From contig JAFTVY010000018.1 of NCBI GenBank assembly GCA_017465545.1, positions 1 to 37,158 on the forward strand: 37,158 nt of DNA, written 5' to 3'. Both the position numbers and the translations under genes were made by a program. Position 1 is the first letter of the stretch. Each line of letters opens with the position of its first letter. Below are positions 1 through 8,127 of the stretch, piece after piece. The stretch comes from Ruminiclostridium sp. GTDB lineage: Bacteria > Bacillota > Clostridia > Oscillospirales > Ruminococcaceae. The notes below the pieces were generated by a model. That model worked only from the letters and a program-made list of their open reading frames with translations, had not been told where the DNA came from and ran no database searches.

Positions 1-1295
1 ACAGCCTTGCATCCCTTTTACAGTACGCAGGCTTCTATGTAGAAAGAGAATTCTACATAAACGATGCAGGCAACCAGATTGAAAAGTTCGGCAAGTCACT
101 TTCTCTGCGTTATATGCAGATTGCAGACGGCAACAAGGCGGACGTTCTTAAAGCCTACGAGGGCGAGGACTTCTGCGGAAAAATTTTTGCCGATGAAGAA
201 AACTTCCCTATGCCCGAGGACGTTTACAAGGGCGTTGACATAATCGAGCACGTATATAACTACTACAAGATAAACGGTGATAAGCTGGTTAACGTAAACG
301 AAGAGGAGCGCAAGAGCGCACTCGTGGAATATGCTCTTCCCATCAACATCGAAGGCCTTGAAAGAGACTTAAAGAAATACCGTATCGTATATGATACCTG
401 GTTCAGAGAAAGCACACTCCACGAAGACGGCTCCGTAAAGGAAGTAGTAAAGCTCCTTACAGAAAAGGGACACACCTACGAGCAGGATGGTGCGATATGG
501 TTCAGGGCTTCTGATTTCGGTGACGATCAGGACAGAGTTCTTGTAAGAGCAAACGGCATTCCCACCTACTTCGTACCTGATATTGCATACCACTACAATA
601 AGCTTGTAACAAGAGGCTTTGACAAGGCTATCGACATCTTAGGTGCAGATCACCACGGCTACGTACCCAGAATGAAGGCGGCTCTTACAGCTTTAGGCGT
701 AGACAGCGCAAAGCTCGACGTTGTAATTATGCAGATGGTTATGCTTGTAAGAAACGGTGAAACAGTAAAGCTTTCAAAGCGTTCAGGTAAGGCTATCACC
801 CTTTCAACCCTTCTTGACGAAGTACCTATCGATGCGGCACGCTTCTTCTTCAATTTAAGAGATCCCAACACACATCTCGAATTCGATTTAGAGCTTGCCA
901 TCGAAGAAAGCAGTAACAACCCCGTATTCTACGTTCAGTACGCTCACGCAAGAATCTGCAGTATCTTAAGAAGACTTCTCGAGGAAGGCACAGAGTTCAA
1001 AAACGTATCTGCTGATAAGCTTAGCTTCACAGAACCTGCAGAGCTTGCCCTTATAAGACATATTGCCGCATTACCCGGCACTATAAACGAGGCGGCAAAG
1101 GATTATAACCCTGCAAAGATTACAAGATATCTCTACGATCTGGCACAGCTTTTCCACAAGTTCTACGATACCTGCAAGATAAAGGGCGAGAGCGAGGACG
1201 TTATCCAGTCAAGACTTTCACTTTGCACAGCAACAAGAACAGTATTCAAGAATATGCTTGATCTTTTAAAGGTCGAAGCACCCGAAAAAATGTAA
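1..1295 (+). CDS. argS: Arginyl-tRNA synthetase, 5'-truncated by the window edge
   Basis: This cytoplasmic class I aminoacyl-tRNA synthetase charges tRNA-Arg with arginine, using ATP. The reading frame is open from base 3 without a start codon, so the N-terminal part (HIGH motif and ATP-binding half) lies upstream of the window. The first codons read YVEREFYINDAGNQ and then KFGKSL, a highly conserved ArgS stretch. The KMSKS-equivalent loop appears as KLSKRSGKAITL near 769-800. The C-terminal DALR-type anticodon-binding region follows and ends in LLKVEAPEKM. The next gene starts 21 bp after the stop behind a GAAAGGA ribosome binding site, so argS probably leads a four-gene plus-strand unit. 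Identification is very secure; only the 5' extent is unknown. Confidence 0.97.
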   Translation, partial: SLASLLQYAGFYVEREFYINDAGNQIEKFGKSLSLRYMQIADGNKADVLKAYEGEDFCGKIFADEENFPMPEDVYKGVDIIEHVYNYYKINGDKLVNVNEEERKSALVEYALPINIEGLERDLKKYRIVYDTWFRESTLHEDGSVKEVVKLLTEKGHTYEQDGAIWFRASDFGDDQDRVLVRANGIPTYFVPDIAYHYNKLVTRGFDKAIDILGADHHGYVPRMKAALTALGVDSAKLDVVIMQMVMLVRNGETVKLSKRSGKAITLSTLLDEVPIDAARFFFNLRDPNTHLEFDLELAIEESSNNPVFYVQYAHARICSILRRLLEEGTEFKNVSADKLSFTEPAELALIRHIAALPGTINEAAKDYNPAKITRYLYDLAQLFHKFYDTCKIKGESEDVIQSRLSLCTATRTVFKNMLDLLKVEAPEKM

Positions 1296-1316
1296 TTTAT
1301 ATCGAAAGGAAATAAA

Positions 1317-2561
1317 ATGGACAGTTACCCTTCGTTACAGGAAATACCCATACAGACGCCGATACTGCTTGACGGCGGCATCGGCACAGGACTCGTAAAA
1401 TACGGCTATGATAACAGCCGACCTCTTGCACAGTTTGCGATAGAAAATCCCTCTGCCGTAAAAGAGCTTCAGCAAAGCTACCTTGACAGCGGAGCGAAGA
1501 TTCTCCGTACAGCGACCTACGGTGCAAACAGCGCTGTACTTCAGAAATACGGACTTCAGGACAAGACCGCCCTTCTCAATGAGCAGGCGGCGAAGATAAC
1601 CTATGACGCATTCCACGAAAAAGCAATAATAGCAGGCTGTATCTCCACCAGCGGACTTTACATAGAGCCTTACGGTGACAGCACCTTTACAGAGCTGATG
1701 TCTGTTTATCGTGAGCAGGTAAAGGCGTTGTCTCCTTATTGCGATATGTTCTCCATAGAAAACGTACCCGCAATCTGGAATATGAGAGCGGCTGTGCTTG
1801 CCTGCAAAAAGGAGCATAAGCCTATAATGGTAACTATGTGCGTTGACGAGGATGGCGATACCGACGTAGGTACAAACGTACTTTCTACCCTGATAATCCT
1901 TCAGGAGCTTGGTATAAACGCCTTTGGTATCAGCAGTACACCTGTAAATATTACCGCTGACCTCATCAAAAAAATAGCTCCCTATGCCAAAATTCCGCTT
2001 ATTGCAAAGCCCTCTGCAGAATATGAAGAGGAAAACGGGGAAAGAAGACGTATTTCAGCCGAAGAATTTTCCGATCAGCTTCGATTATGCATAGAAAACG
2101 GTGCAATAATAATAGGTGGCAGTAACTATTCGGACGATTCCTGCCAGCAGGCTTTAGCTGATTTGATAAACAGCGATACCTATACCATATCCGAAATAGA
2201 AAAACAGGATATGTCCCTTGTCTTTGCGGACGAAAATCAGGTGTTCTTTTTAGAGCCTGACACCACGGAGTTTTCTCCTGCAATAGAATGCGCTCCTGAT
2301 ATGAGTGAGGAAATATCCGATATCTGTGACGAAAGCTACGATATACTGACAGTAGCGATAAATACCCCTGACGATGCGATAGACTTTGCAAAGAATACGC
2401 ATATGTCAACGCTTCCGGTTGCCTTTTTATCTGATGACGAAATATCTCTTAAAATGGCGCTTATGCTCTATCAGGGCAGAGCAATAATAGACGGCAGATC
2501 CCTCATAGACGAGGAAAAGCTTAACGCTATTGCTGAAAAATACGGAGCGGTAATCTATTAA
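1317..2561 (+). CDS. Homocysteine S-methyltransferase-family protein lacking zinc cysteines
   Basis: 414 aa. Residues about 14-285 match the homocysteine S-methyltransferase (BHMT/MetH N-terminal) TIM barrel: LLDGGIGTGL near residue 18, a SYLDSGAKILRTATYGAN stretch, and GGS near 267-269. In the family, three cysteines (one in a GxNC motif, two in GGCC) bind the zinc that activates homocysteine. Here the corresponding places read GISS (204-207) and GGSN (267-270), so none of the three is a cysteine. Residues about 300-414 form a second region ending YQGRAIIDGRSLIDEE, which resembles the link toward a pterin-binding domain seen in clostridial MetH-like proteins; no full pterin or cobalamin domain follows. 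Fold assignment is secure. Methyl transfer to homocysteine is doubtful, and the real substrate is unknown. It lies between argS and yfhO and is probably cotranscribed with them. Confidence 0.8.
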   Translation: MDSYPSLQEIPIQTPILLDGGIGTGLVKYGYDNSRPLAQFAIENPSAVKELQQSYLDSGAKILRTATYGANSAVLQKYGLQDKTALLNEQAAKITYDAFHEKAIIAGCISTSGLYIEPYGDSTFTELMSVYREQVKALSPYCDMFSIENVPAIWNMRAAVLACKKEHKPIMVTMCVDEDGDTDVGTNVLSTLIILQELGINAFGISSTPVNITADLIKKIAPYAKIPLIAKPSAEYEEENGERRRISAEEFSDQLRLCIENGAIIIGGSNYSDDSCQQALADLINSDTYTISEIEKQDMSLVFADENQVFFLEPDTTEFSPAIECAPDMSEEISDICDESYDILTVAINTPDDAIDFAKNTHMSTLPVAFLSDDEISLKMALMLYQGRAIIDGRSLIDEEKLNAIAEKYGAVIY

Positions 2562-2603
2562 CGACAACGTAATGCCTTTATACCGAAAGGAAGACAATTT
2601 CAG

Positions 2604-5081
2604 ATGTACAAATCAGAACTGAAATATTATAAAAAAGCCTTTTTCACGGCAATGATAATGGGCGTGATTCTGCTTTTACCCTTTGTTATCATTGACGGCG
2701 GATATTTTATTTATTACGGCGACTATAATGCACAGCAGATACCCTTCTATACCCTTTGTAACGATGCCCTTAAAACAGGCTCCTTTATGTGGGACTGGCA
2801 TACAGATCTGGGTGTTAACTTCATCGGCTCATACTCCTTCTACACCATCGGTAGTCCCTTCTTTTTGCTGACTCTTCCTTTCCCGGCAGAGTTCGCAAAA
2901 TACCTTATGGCACCGCTTCTGGTACTTAAATTCTCCTGCTGCAGTCTTTTCGCCTTTGCTTTTATAAGACGCTTTGTGAAAAAGCCGCAGTCGGCACTTA
3001 TCGGCGGACTTTTATATGCCTTTTCAGGCTTTTCGATGTACAACGTGTTCTTCAACCATTTCCACGAGGCAATGGTTGTGTTCCCTCTGATGCTTATAGC
3101 ACTTGAAGAGGCGGTAATAAACAAGCGCCGTGTGTTCTTTGCGCTTACCGTTGCCCTCAACGCCTACGTGAACTACTTCTTCTTTATAGGCGAATGCATA
3201 TTCCTTGTGGCGTATTTTCTTTGCAGACTCACAGACAAGCGCTTCGCAATCACTCCGAAAACCTTCTTTGCGCTTGCCTTCGAGGCGGTTGCAGGCGTCG
3301 CCCTTTCAGGCGTGATGTTCATTCCTGCAATACTCTCCTGCCTTGACGTGCCAAGAAGCGATAATATGCTTAACGGCTGGAATCTGGCATTCTATAGCAG
3401 TGAGCAGAGATACGGACTTATTTTCCAGAGTCTTTTCTTCCCCTGCGACATCCCCGCAAGACAAAATTTCTTCCCGAATACCTCGGCAAGATGGTCAAGC
3501 GTTACAGCTTACCTGCCACTTTTCTCTATGGCGGGCGTTATCTCCTTTATCAGATACAAGAAAAAGCACTGGGCAAAATTCCTGATGCCGATAATGCTTT
3601 TATTCGCACTTATCCCCGTGCTGAACGCTTCCTTCGTGCTTTTCAATAACAACTACTATACAAGATGGTTCTATATGCCTATCCTTATCGGTTGCTTTAT
3701 GACAGCCTACGCTCTTGAGGACGACAGCATTGACATCCGCTACGGACTCAAATGGTGCGCCCTTGCGGTAGGTATAATCTCCTTTGTGGGAATACTTCCT
3801 TCAGAGGTGGAGAAGACCATCACCGATCCGATAACGGGCGACGAATCAAAAATCAAGGTCACCGAGCTTTTCAGCCTTCCCGGAAATCAGTTTATCTTCT
3901 GGGTATCGGTTATACTTGCCATAACGGCTATAATAGTATGCTGGTGGCTTGTAAGAAACAAGGCGAGACTCAGAAAAACGGCATTCCTTCATAAGGCATT
4001 CTGCTTTACGGTAGTGGCTTGCCTCGGATTTTCCTACTATACGCTTATCTACGGCAGATCGATAGGCCCTAAGGTAGGCGACTACAACAGCATTGTAAGT
4101 GCCGATATCGAATTACCCGACGACGGCTTCTACAGAGTAGAAACCTTCGGTATGACCAATAATGCCAATATGTTCTGGGATATGTACGGCTTCAGAAGCT
4201 TCCACAGTATAGTACCCGGCAGTGCCTTCAGCTACTATGAGGGTATGGGCTTCGACCGTAGCGTAAATACCGATCCCGACGGAACCTACTACGCAATGCG
4301 TTCTGTCAACTCCACAAAGTATCTTATAGTACAGACCTATAAGGAGGGTTATTCCGATACCAAAAAACTGCTTGAAAATATGCGTAGCTTTGAAAAGATC
4401 GACGAGCAGGACGGCTTTACGATCTATGAAAACAAGGCGTTTGTTCCTATGGGTTATTCCTATGATTATTTCATCACCGAGAAGGAATATTACGCTCTTT
4501 CAAAGTCATACCGTGACAATACGCTCTTAAAGGCTTGTGTACTAAACGACGAGCAGGTAAGAGAATACAACAACGTGATGGAATATCTTCCCGTGGATAA
4601 ATCAAACGAGCTGTCCTACGAGGATTTTGAAGAGGATGCAAAACAGCTTTCAACAGAATGTGTGGATGATTTCACTCCCGTTGCAAACGGCTTTGTTGCT
4701 CACTCCTCCTTTGATACTGACCGCTTTGTAGTATTTACCGTTCCCTATGAGGGCGGCTGGTCAGCGACTATAAACGGCGAAGCGGCACAGATAGAAAAGG
4801 TAAACGGCGGCGTAATGGGTATAAAGGTACCAAAGGGCGAATGTGAGATAAAGTTCGACTACGTAACCCCCGGACTTAAAATCGGTGCAGTCGTTACCAT
4901 TGCAACAGCATTACTCCTGATAGCTTACTATATCATACTGAAAAAGGTATTTAAATATAAGCCTGATGCAAACTGTCACCTTTACGAAGAGGAACAGCTT
5001 GATAAGATTGACAATCACAACGCTTATATGAGAATGCTTACAAAGAAGGCTGACAGAGAAAGGCGAAAGGAAGTAGATTAA
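2604..5081 (+). CDS. YfhO-family polytopic membrane protein
   Basis: 825 aa integral membrane protein of the YfhO family (Pfam Bacterial membrane protein YfhO). In Firmicutes, members of this GT-C-like family are linked to glycosylation of cell-wall polymers such as lipoteichoic acid. Visible features are an N-terminal transmembrane helix (about 15-33), the family-typical early loop YYGDYNAQQIPFY with the later WDWHTDLGVNF, roughly a dozen hydrophobic helices up to about residue 480, and a large non-membrane domain (about 490-755). That domain carries the family-typical PYEGGWSATING. A final helix near 762-782 precedes a charged tail. The start follows GAAAGGAAG with an 11-base spacer. It is 42 bp from the preceding gene and 1 bp from the following NUDIX gene. 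Family membership is firm; the sugar substrate and polymer are not known. Confidence 0.88.
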   Translation: MYKSELKYYKKAFFTAMIMGVILLLPFVIIDGGYFIYYGDYNAQQIPFYTLCNDALKTGSFMWDWHTDLGVNFIGSYSFYTIGSPFFLLTLPFPAEFAKYLMAPLLVLKFSCCSLFAFAFIRRFVKKPQSALIGGLLYAFSGFSMYNVFFNHFHEAMVVFPLMLIALEEAVINKRRVFFALTVALNAYVNYFFFIGECIFLVAYFLCRLTDKRFAITPKTFFALAFEAVAGVALSGVMFIPAILSCLDVPRSDNMLNGWNLAFYSSEQRYGLIFQSLFFPCDIPARQNFFPNTSARWSSVTAYLPLFSMAGVISFIRYKKKHWAKFLMPIMLLFALIPVLNASFVLFNNNYYTRWFYMPILIGCFMTAYALEDDSIDIRYGLKWCALAVGIISFVGILPSEVEKTITDPITGDESKIKVTELFSLPGNQFIFWVSVILAITAIIVCWWLVRNKARLRKTAFLHKAFCFTVVACLGFSYYTLIYGRSIGPKVGDYNSIVSADIELPDDGFYRVETFGMTNNANMFWDMYGFRSFHSIVPGSAFSYYEGMGFDRSVNTDPDGTYYAMRSVNSTKYLIVQTYKEGYSDTKKLLENMRSFEKIDEQDGFTIYENKAFVPMGYSYDYFITEKEYYALSKSYRDNTLLKACVLNDEQVREYNNVMEYLPVDKSNELSYEDFEEDAKQLSTECVDDFTPVANGFVAHSSFDTDRFVVFTVPYEGGWSATINGEAAQIEKVNGGVMGIKVPKGECEIKFDYVTPGLKIGAVVTIATALLLIAYYIILKKVFKYKPDANCHLYEEEQLDKIDNHNAYMRMLTKKADRERRKEVD

Positions 5082-5082
5082 T

Positions 5083-5622
5083 ATGCATTTATTTGAAAAG
5101 CAGATAGCTTCAAAGCAGGTATTTGACGGCAGAATTATCGAGGTCACAGAGGATACTGCCGAGCTTGAGGACGGCTCTCTTGCAAAAAGAGAGGTAGTAA
5201 AGCACAGCGGCGGCGTTTGCGTAGTGCCTCTTACCGAGAATAACGAAATATTATTTGTACGTCAGTTCAGATACCCCCACGGCAAGGTGCTTTTGGAGAT
5301 TCCTGCAGGTAAGCTTAATTACGGCGAGGATCACTATGCCTGCGGACTCAGGGAGCTTAAAGAGGAAACGGGCTGTACCACGGAAAATTACAGCTACTTG
5401 GGTTGCCTTTATCCTACTCCCGCATATTGTAGCGAGGTCATTCATATGTACCTTGCAAAGGGACTTACAAGCGGCGAGCAGAGCCTTGACGAGGATGAAT
5501 TCCTGGAGGTGGAAAAAATACCCCTTGATAAAGCTGTTGAAATGATTATGAATAACGAGATAGAGGACGCCAAGACACAGATTGCCATTCTTAAAGTAAA
5601 GGTGCTTCTGTCACAAAAATAA
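5083..5622 (+). CDS. NUDIX hydrolase, ADP-ribose pyrophosphatase type
   Basis: 179 aa cytoplasmic hydrolase predicted to cleave ADP-ribose or a related nucleoside diphosphate sugar to AMP and a phosphosugar. The Nudix box is complete: G76, E82, R90-E91 and E94-E95 followed by TGC fit the GX5EX7REUXEEXGU pattern. The upstream strand FVRQFRYPHGKVLLEIPAGK is the arrangement typical of the ADP-ribose pyrophosphatase (NudF) subgroup. The ATG lies one base after the yfhO stop and its ribosome binding site is inside yfhO, so translation is probably coupled. This is the last gene of the argS unit. The subgroup assignment is good, but the substrate could be another dinucleotide or nucleotide sugar. 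Confidence 0.9.
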   Translation: MHLFEKQIASKQVFDGRIIEVTEDTAELEDGSLAKREVVKHSGGVCVVPLTENNEILFVRQFRYPHGKVLLEIPAGKLNYGEDHYACGLRELKEETGCTTENYSYLGCLYPTPAYCSEVIHMYLAKGLTSGEQSLDEDEFLEVEKIPLDKAVEMIMNNEIEDAKTQIAILKVKVLLSQK

Positions 5623-5645
5623 TGACGATGAATAAATCATCGTCA
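5612..5645 (-). terminator. Terminator of spoVG
   Basis: TGACGATG (5623-5630) and CATCGTCA (5638-5645) form an 8-bp stem with a 7-base loop. Read on the minus strand it is followed by TTATTTTTG, so it fits an intrinsic terminator for spoVG. On the plus strand no T-run follows, so its effect on the upstream plus-strand unit is less clear. Confidence 0.7.
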
Positions 5646-5658
5646 GAAAAGAATAAAG

Positions 5659-5928
5659 TTATACGTCAGATGCTGATTCAATGGATTGATAGGCTTCAAT
5701 TATCCTGTCCTCAATCTGGTTTCTTATATCAGAATTTATAGGATGGATAATATCACGATAACGACCTTCGTCGTCACGGCGGCTGGGCATTGCCACAAAT
5801 AATCTGTCATCGCCCTGCACAAGCCTTATATCGTGTACTGCAATGCAGTTGTCGAGAGTGATGGAGACTACCGCTCTCAGCCTTCCGTCCTGTACTGTTC
5901 TTCTTATTCTGACATCGCTTACTGTCAT
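5659..5928 (-). CDS. spoVG: SpoVG septation and sporulation regulator
   Basis: 89 aa, close to the roughly 85-100 aa usual for SpoVG. The family consists of small RNA/DNA-binding regulators influencing asymmetric septation, cell-wall synthesis and, in some species, virulence and capsule genes. The diagnostic core is visible: TVSDVRIRR at the N-terminus, then LFVAMPSRRDDEG and RDIIHPINSDIR. The ATG is preceded by GAAAGGACGG with suitable spacing. The gene is convergent with the NUDIX gene and divergent from murC, and its 3' end is followed by a hairpin with a T-run. A possible minus-strand promoter (TTGCTT, 16-bp spacer, TATAAA) lies in the shared upstream region; I see no clear sigma-H site. 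Confidence 0.95.
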   Translation of the reverse strand: MTVSDVRIRRTVQDGRLRAVVSITLDNCIAVHDIRLVQGDDRLFVAMPSRRDDEGRYRDIIHPINSDIRNQIEDRIIEAYQSIESASDV

Positions 5929-6033
5929 AAACGTACCGTCCTTTCAGTGTGGTTGAATATATCTTCTGCATAAGGACGGAGTTTATACATATATCTTATA
6001 AAAAAGCAAAATATCCCGAAAGGACTGAAATAT
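5929..6033. promoter_or_regulatory. Divergent spoVG / murC upstream region
   Basis: This 105-bp AT-rich spacer must hold the start signals for both genes. On the minus strand TTGCTT, a 16-bp spacer and TATAAA form a modest sigma-A-like promoter for spoVG. For murC only the ribosome binding site GAAAGGA near 6019 is clear; TATACA and TATAAA boxes lie nearby but have no convincing -35 partner. Confidence 0.4.
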
Positions 6034-7410
6034 ATGGAGGACTTTCTCACAGGAAAGAAACACGTTCATTTTATAGGAATCGGTGGTAGCGGTATGTATC
6101 CGCTGGCACAGATACTGCACAGCAAAGGCTTTTATCTTACAGGCTCGGATAATAACGAAACCGAAACCTTAAAGGCTGTACGCAATATGGGTATCAAGGT
6201 ATTTATGGGGCAGGCGGCAGAGAATATCGAGGGCGCAGACCTTATAGTTTATACCGCCGCTATTATGAGCGATAACCCGGAGCTTATAGCCGCAAAGCAG
6301 AGCAATGCCGTATGCGTGGAAAGAAGCGAGCTTTTAGGACTTGTTACAAGCTGGTATAAAAACGCCGTATGCGTTTCGGGTACTCACGGAAAGACTACAA
6401 CTTCCTCAATGCTTACACATATCTATCTTGCAGAAAACGTGGATATTTCAACCGTTATCGGTGGCAAGCTTAAAGCTATCGGTGGCAGCGGCAGAGCAGG
6501 TAAGAGTGAGACTATGGTATGCGAGGCGTGTGAGTTTTCCAACACCTTCTTAAAGCTCTATCCCGACGTTTCCATAATCCTTAATATAGATGCAGACCAT
6601 CTCGATTTCTTCGGAAATATGGATAATTTAAGAGCGTCATTTACAAAGTTCTGCGATAACACAAGCAAGGCACTTGTAGTAAACGGTGACGATGAAAATA
6701 CTATGCTTGCAGTAAAAGCATCCTCCTTTGATAAGGAAATTGTAACCTTCGGCTACAGCGATAAAAATCGCTTCTATCCTCAGAATATAACTCAGGTGTC
6801 TGACTTCAGAACTGACTTTGATCTTATGGAAAAGGGAATAAAGCTTGGTACTATCTCAATTCACGTTCCCGGTAGCCATAACGTTCTCAATGCTGTTGCG
6901 GCATCAGCGGCGGCAATAATAACAGGCTGTTCGGTTGACAGTATCAATAAGGGACTTGAAACCTTCTGGGGTGCAGGCAGACGCTTTGAAAGACTGGCAG
7001 AGATAAATGGTATTACTATAGTTGACGACTATGCTCACCATCCTGCAGAGGTTACTGCACTTCTTAAAACCGCAAAGGCTATGAAGGGCTTCAAGAGAGT
7101 ATGGGCGGTACATCAGCCCTTCACCTATTCAAGAACGGCAACCCTTTTAGATGATTTTGCAACGGCTTTAAGTATCGCTGATAAAGTAGTGCTGACAGAA
7201 ATAATGGGTGGCAGAGAGAAGAACACCTATAATATCTATACCACCGATTTAGCCGCTAAAATAGACGGCTCAGTATGGTTTCCGACCTTTGAAGAGGTAG
7301 CACAGTACGTGGTTGATAATGCTGAAAGCGGCGACCTTATCATAACCTTCGGTTGCGGCGACGTGTATAAGGTAGCCTTCAGAATGATTGAAATGTTAGA
7401 AAACAAGTGA
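6034..7410 (+). CDS. murC: UDP-N-acetylmuramate--L-alanine ligase
   Basis: 458 aa cytoplasmic Mur ligase that adds L-alanine to UDP-MurNAc with ATP hydrolysis, the first peptide-building step of peptidoglycan synthesis. The N-terminal UDP-binding Rossmann fold shows HFIGIGGSGM (12-21). The ATP-binding loop is GTHGKTTTSS (116-125), and the central domain has NIDADHLDFF. The C-terminal domain begins around DDYAHHPAEV, the MurC form of this signature, and includes HQPFTYSRT. Length is normal for MurC. The start follows GAAAGGA. The gene stands alone between a divergent spoVG and its own downstream terminator. Confidence 0.97.
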   Translation: MEDFLTGKKHVHFIGIGGSGMYPLAQILHSKGFYLTGSDNNETETLKAVRNMGIKVFMGQAAENIEGADLIVYTAAIMSDNPELIAAKQSNAVCVERSELLGLVTSWYKNAVCVSGTHGKTTTSSMLTHIYLAENVDISTVIGGKLKAIGGSGRAGKSETMVCEACEFSNTFLKLYPDVSIILNIDADHLDFFGNMDNLRASFTKFCDNTSKALVVNGDDENTMLAVKASSFDKEIVTFGYSDKNRFYPQNITQVSDFRTDFDLMEKGIKLGTISIHVPGSHNVLNAVAASAAAIITGCSVDSINKGLETFWGAGRRFERLAEINGITIVDDYAHHPAEVTALLKTAKAMKGFKRVWAVHQPFTYSRTATLLDDFATALSIADKVVLTEIMGGREKNTYNIYTTDLAAKIDGSVWFPTFEEVAQYVVDNAESGDLIITFGCGDVYKVAFRMIEMLENK

Positions 7411-7420
7411 ATATAAAGCG

Positions 7421-7449
7421 AAGCTCCGATAAACGTCGGAGCTTTTCTT
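7421..7449 (+). terminator. murC terminator
   Basis: AAGCTCCGA (7421-7429) pairs with TCGGAGCTT (7436-7444) over 9 bp with a 6-base loop, followed by TTCTT. It lies 10 bp after the murC stop. Confidence 0.9.
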
Positions 7450-7475
7450 GACATTCATCCGTCTTGTGATATAAT
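7448..7475 (+). promoter_or_regulatory. Consensus sigma-A promoter of the LRR gene
   Basis: Perfect TTGACA (7448-7453), 16-bp spacer, perfect TATAAT (7470-7475), with an extended -10 TG at 7467-7468. The -35 box overlaps the T-run of the murC terminator. The ribosome binding site AAGGAG is at 7503-7508, before the ATG at 7516. Confidence 0.88.
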
Positions 7476-7515
7476 TATATACAAATGATAATCAATTTCT
7501 GTAAGGAGTGATATA

Positions 7516-8112
7516 ATGAAAAAACTATCGTTATTCTTTTCAATATTTGTTTTTGCCTTTACACTTATGTGTAGTGTAGCCTTTGCGGACGAAACAAGCG
7601 TTTTTGATTACTACAAAAACGAAGACGGTACAGTCACCATAACGGGATATAAGGCGAATGATTTAAATATAGTTATACCTACGGAGGTTGACACCTATAA
7701 AGTGACAGCAATAGGAGACAACGCCTTTTCAGGTATGGAAAGAATCGAAAAGATTACGATTAATGCGGATATCACTTCTATAGGCAGTTCTGCCTTCTAC
7801 GGTTGCACTTCACTTGCAGAGATTGAAATTCCCGATACCGTTACACAAATAGGCGAATATGCCTTTGGCAATTGCCCTTTGCTCACAGCCGATATAATAC
7901 CTGATAGCCTTCAGAATAAAAATGATAAGCTTTTTTCATATCACGATGATACCGATAGTAACACAGCTTCATCTGATACAGAATCCGAAGCAGACAATAC
8001 AGAGGATAATACCCCGATAATAGTTATATTGGTGATTGTATCCGCCTTCAGTATAGTCGCTTGCGGAGTATGTGTCTGGATGTTTGTAAAGTCAAAAAGA
8101 AATAAAAGATAA
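7516..8112 (+). CDS. BspA-type leucine-rich repeat surface protein, membrane-anchored
   Basis: 198 aa. The N-terminus is a signal peptide (about 1-25, ending VAFA before DET). Residues about 30-140 contain LRR_5 (BspA, Treponema-type) repeats, including AFSGMERIEKITI and the longer AFYGCTSLAEIEIPDTVTQIG unit followed by EYAFGNCPLL. A Ser/Asp/Thr/Glu-rich linker follows (about 145-168). A C-terminal transmembrane helix (about 169-191) ends in a basic tail KSKRNKR, so the repeat domain should face outside. Such repeats usually mediate adhesion or protein binding. Only a few repeats are present, far fewer than in large BspA proteins. It has a consensus promoter and lies 15 bp before the acyltransferase gene, so they may be coexpressed. 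Ligand unknown. Confidence 0.82.
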   Translation: MKKLSLFFSIFVFAFTLMCSVAFADETSVFDYYKNEDGTVTITGYKANDLNIVIPTEVDTYKVTAIGDNAFSGMERIEKITINADITSIGSSAFYGCTSLAEIEIPDTVTQIGEYAFGNCPLLTADIIPDSLQNKNDKLFSYHDDTDSNTASSDTESEADNTEDNTPIIVILVIVSAFSIVACGVCVWMFVKSKRNKR

Positions 8113-8127
8113 TACGGAAAACAGAAT

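Noticed and set aside
263-919. Minus-strand open frames opposite argS
   Set aside because: Argued against by a certain gene on the opposite strand; no ribosome binding sites or recognisable protein sequence.
1-1295. T-box or other leader control of argS
   Set aside because: The 5' end of the gene and its leader are outside the window, so nothing can be said.
1335-2409. Minus-strand open frames of 136-160 aa opposite the methyltransferase-like gene
   Set aside because: Composition is that of an antisense shadow, with no start signals and no domain.
5623-5645. Rho-independent terminator for the argS-to-NUDIX unit on the plus strand
   Set aside because: The stem is followed by GAAAAGAATAAAG with no T-run on this strand; I assign it to spoVG only.
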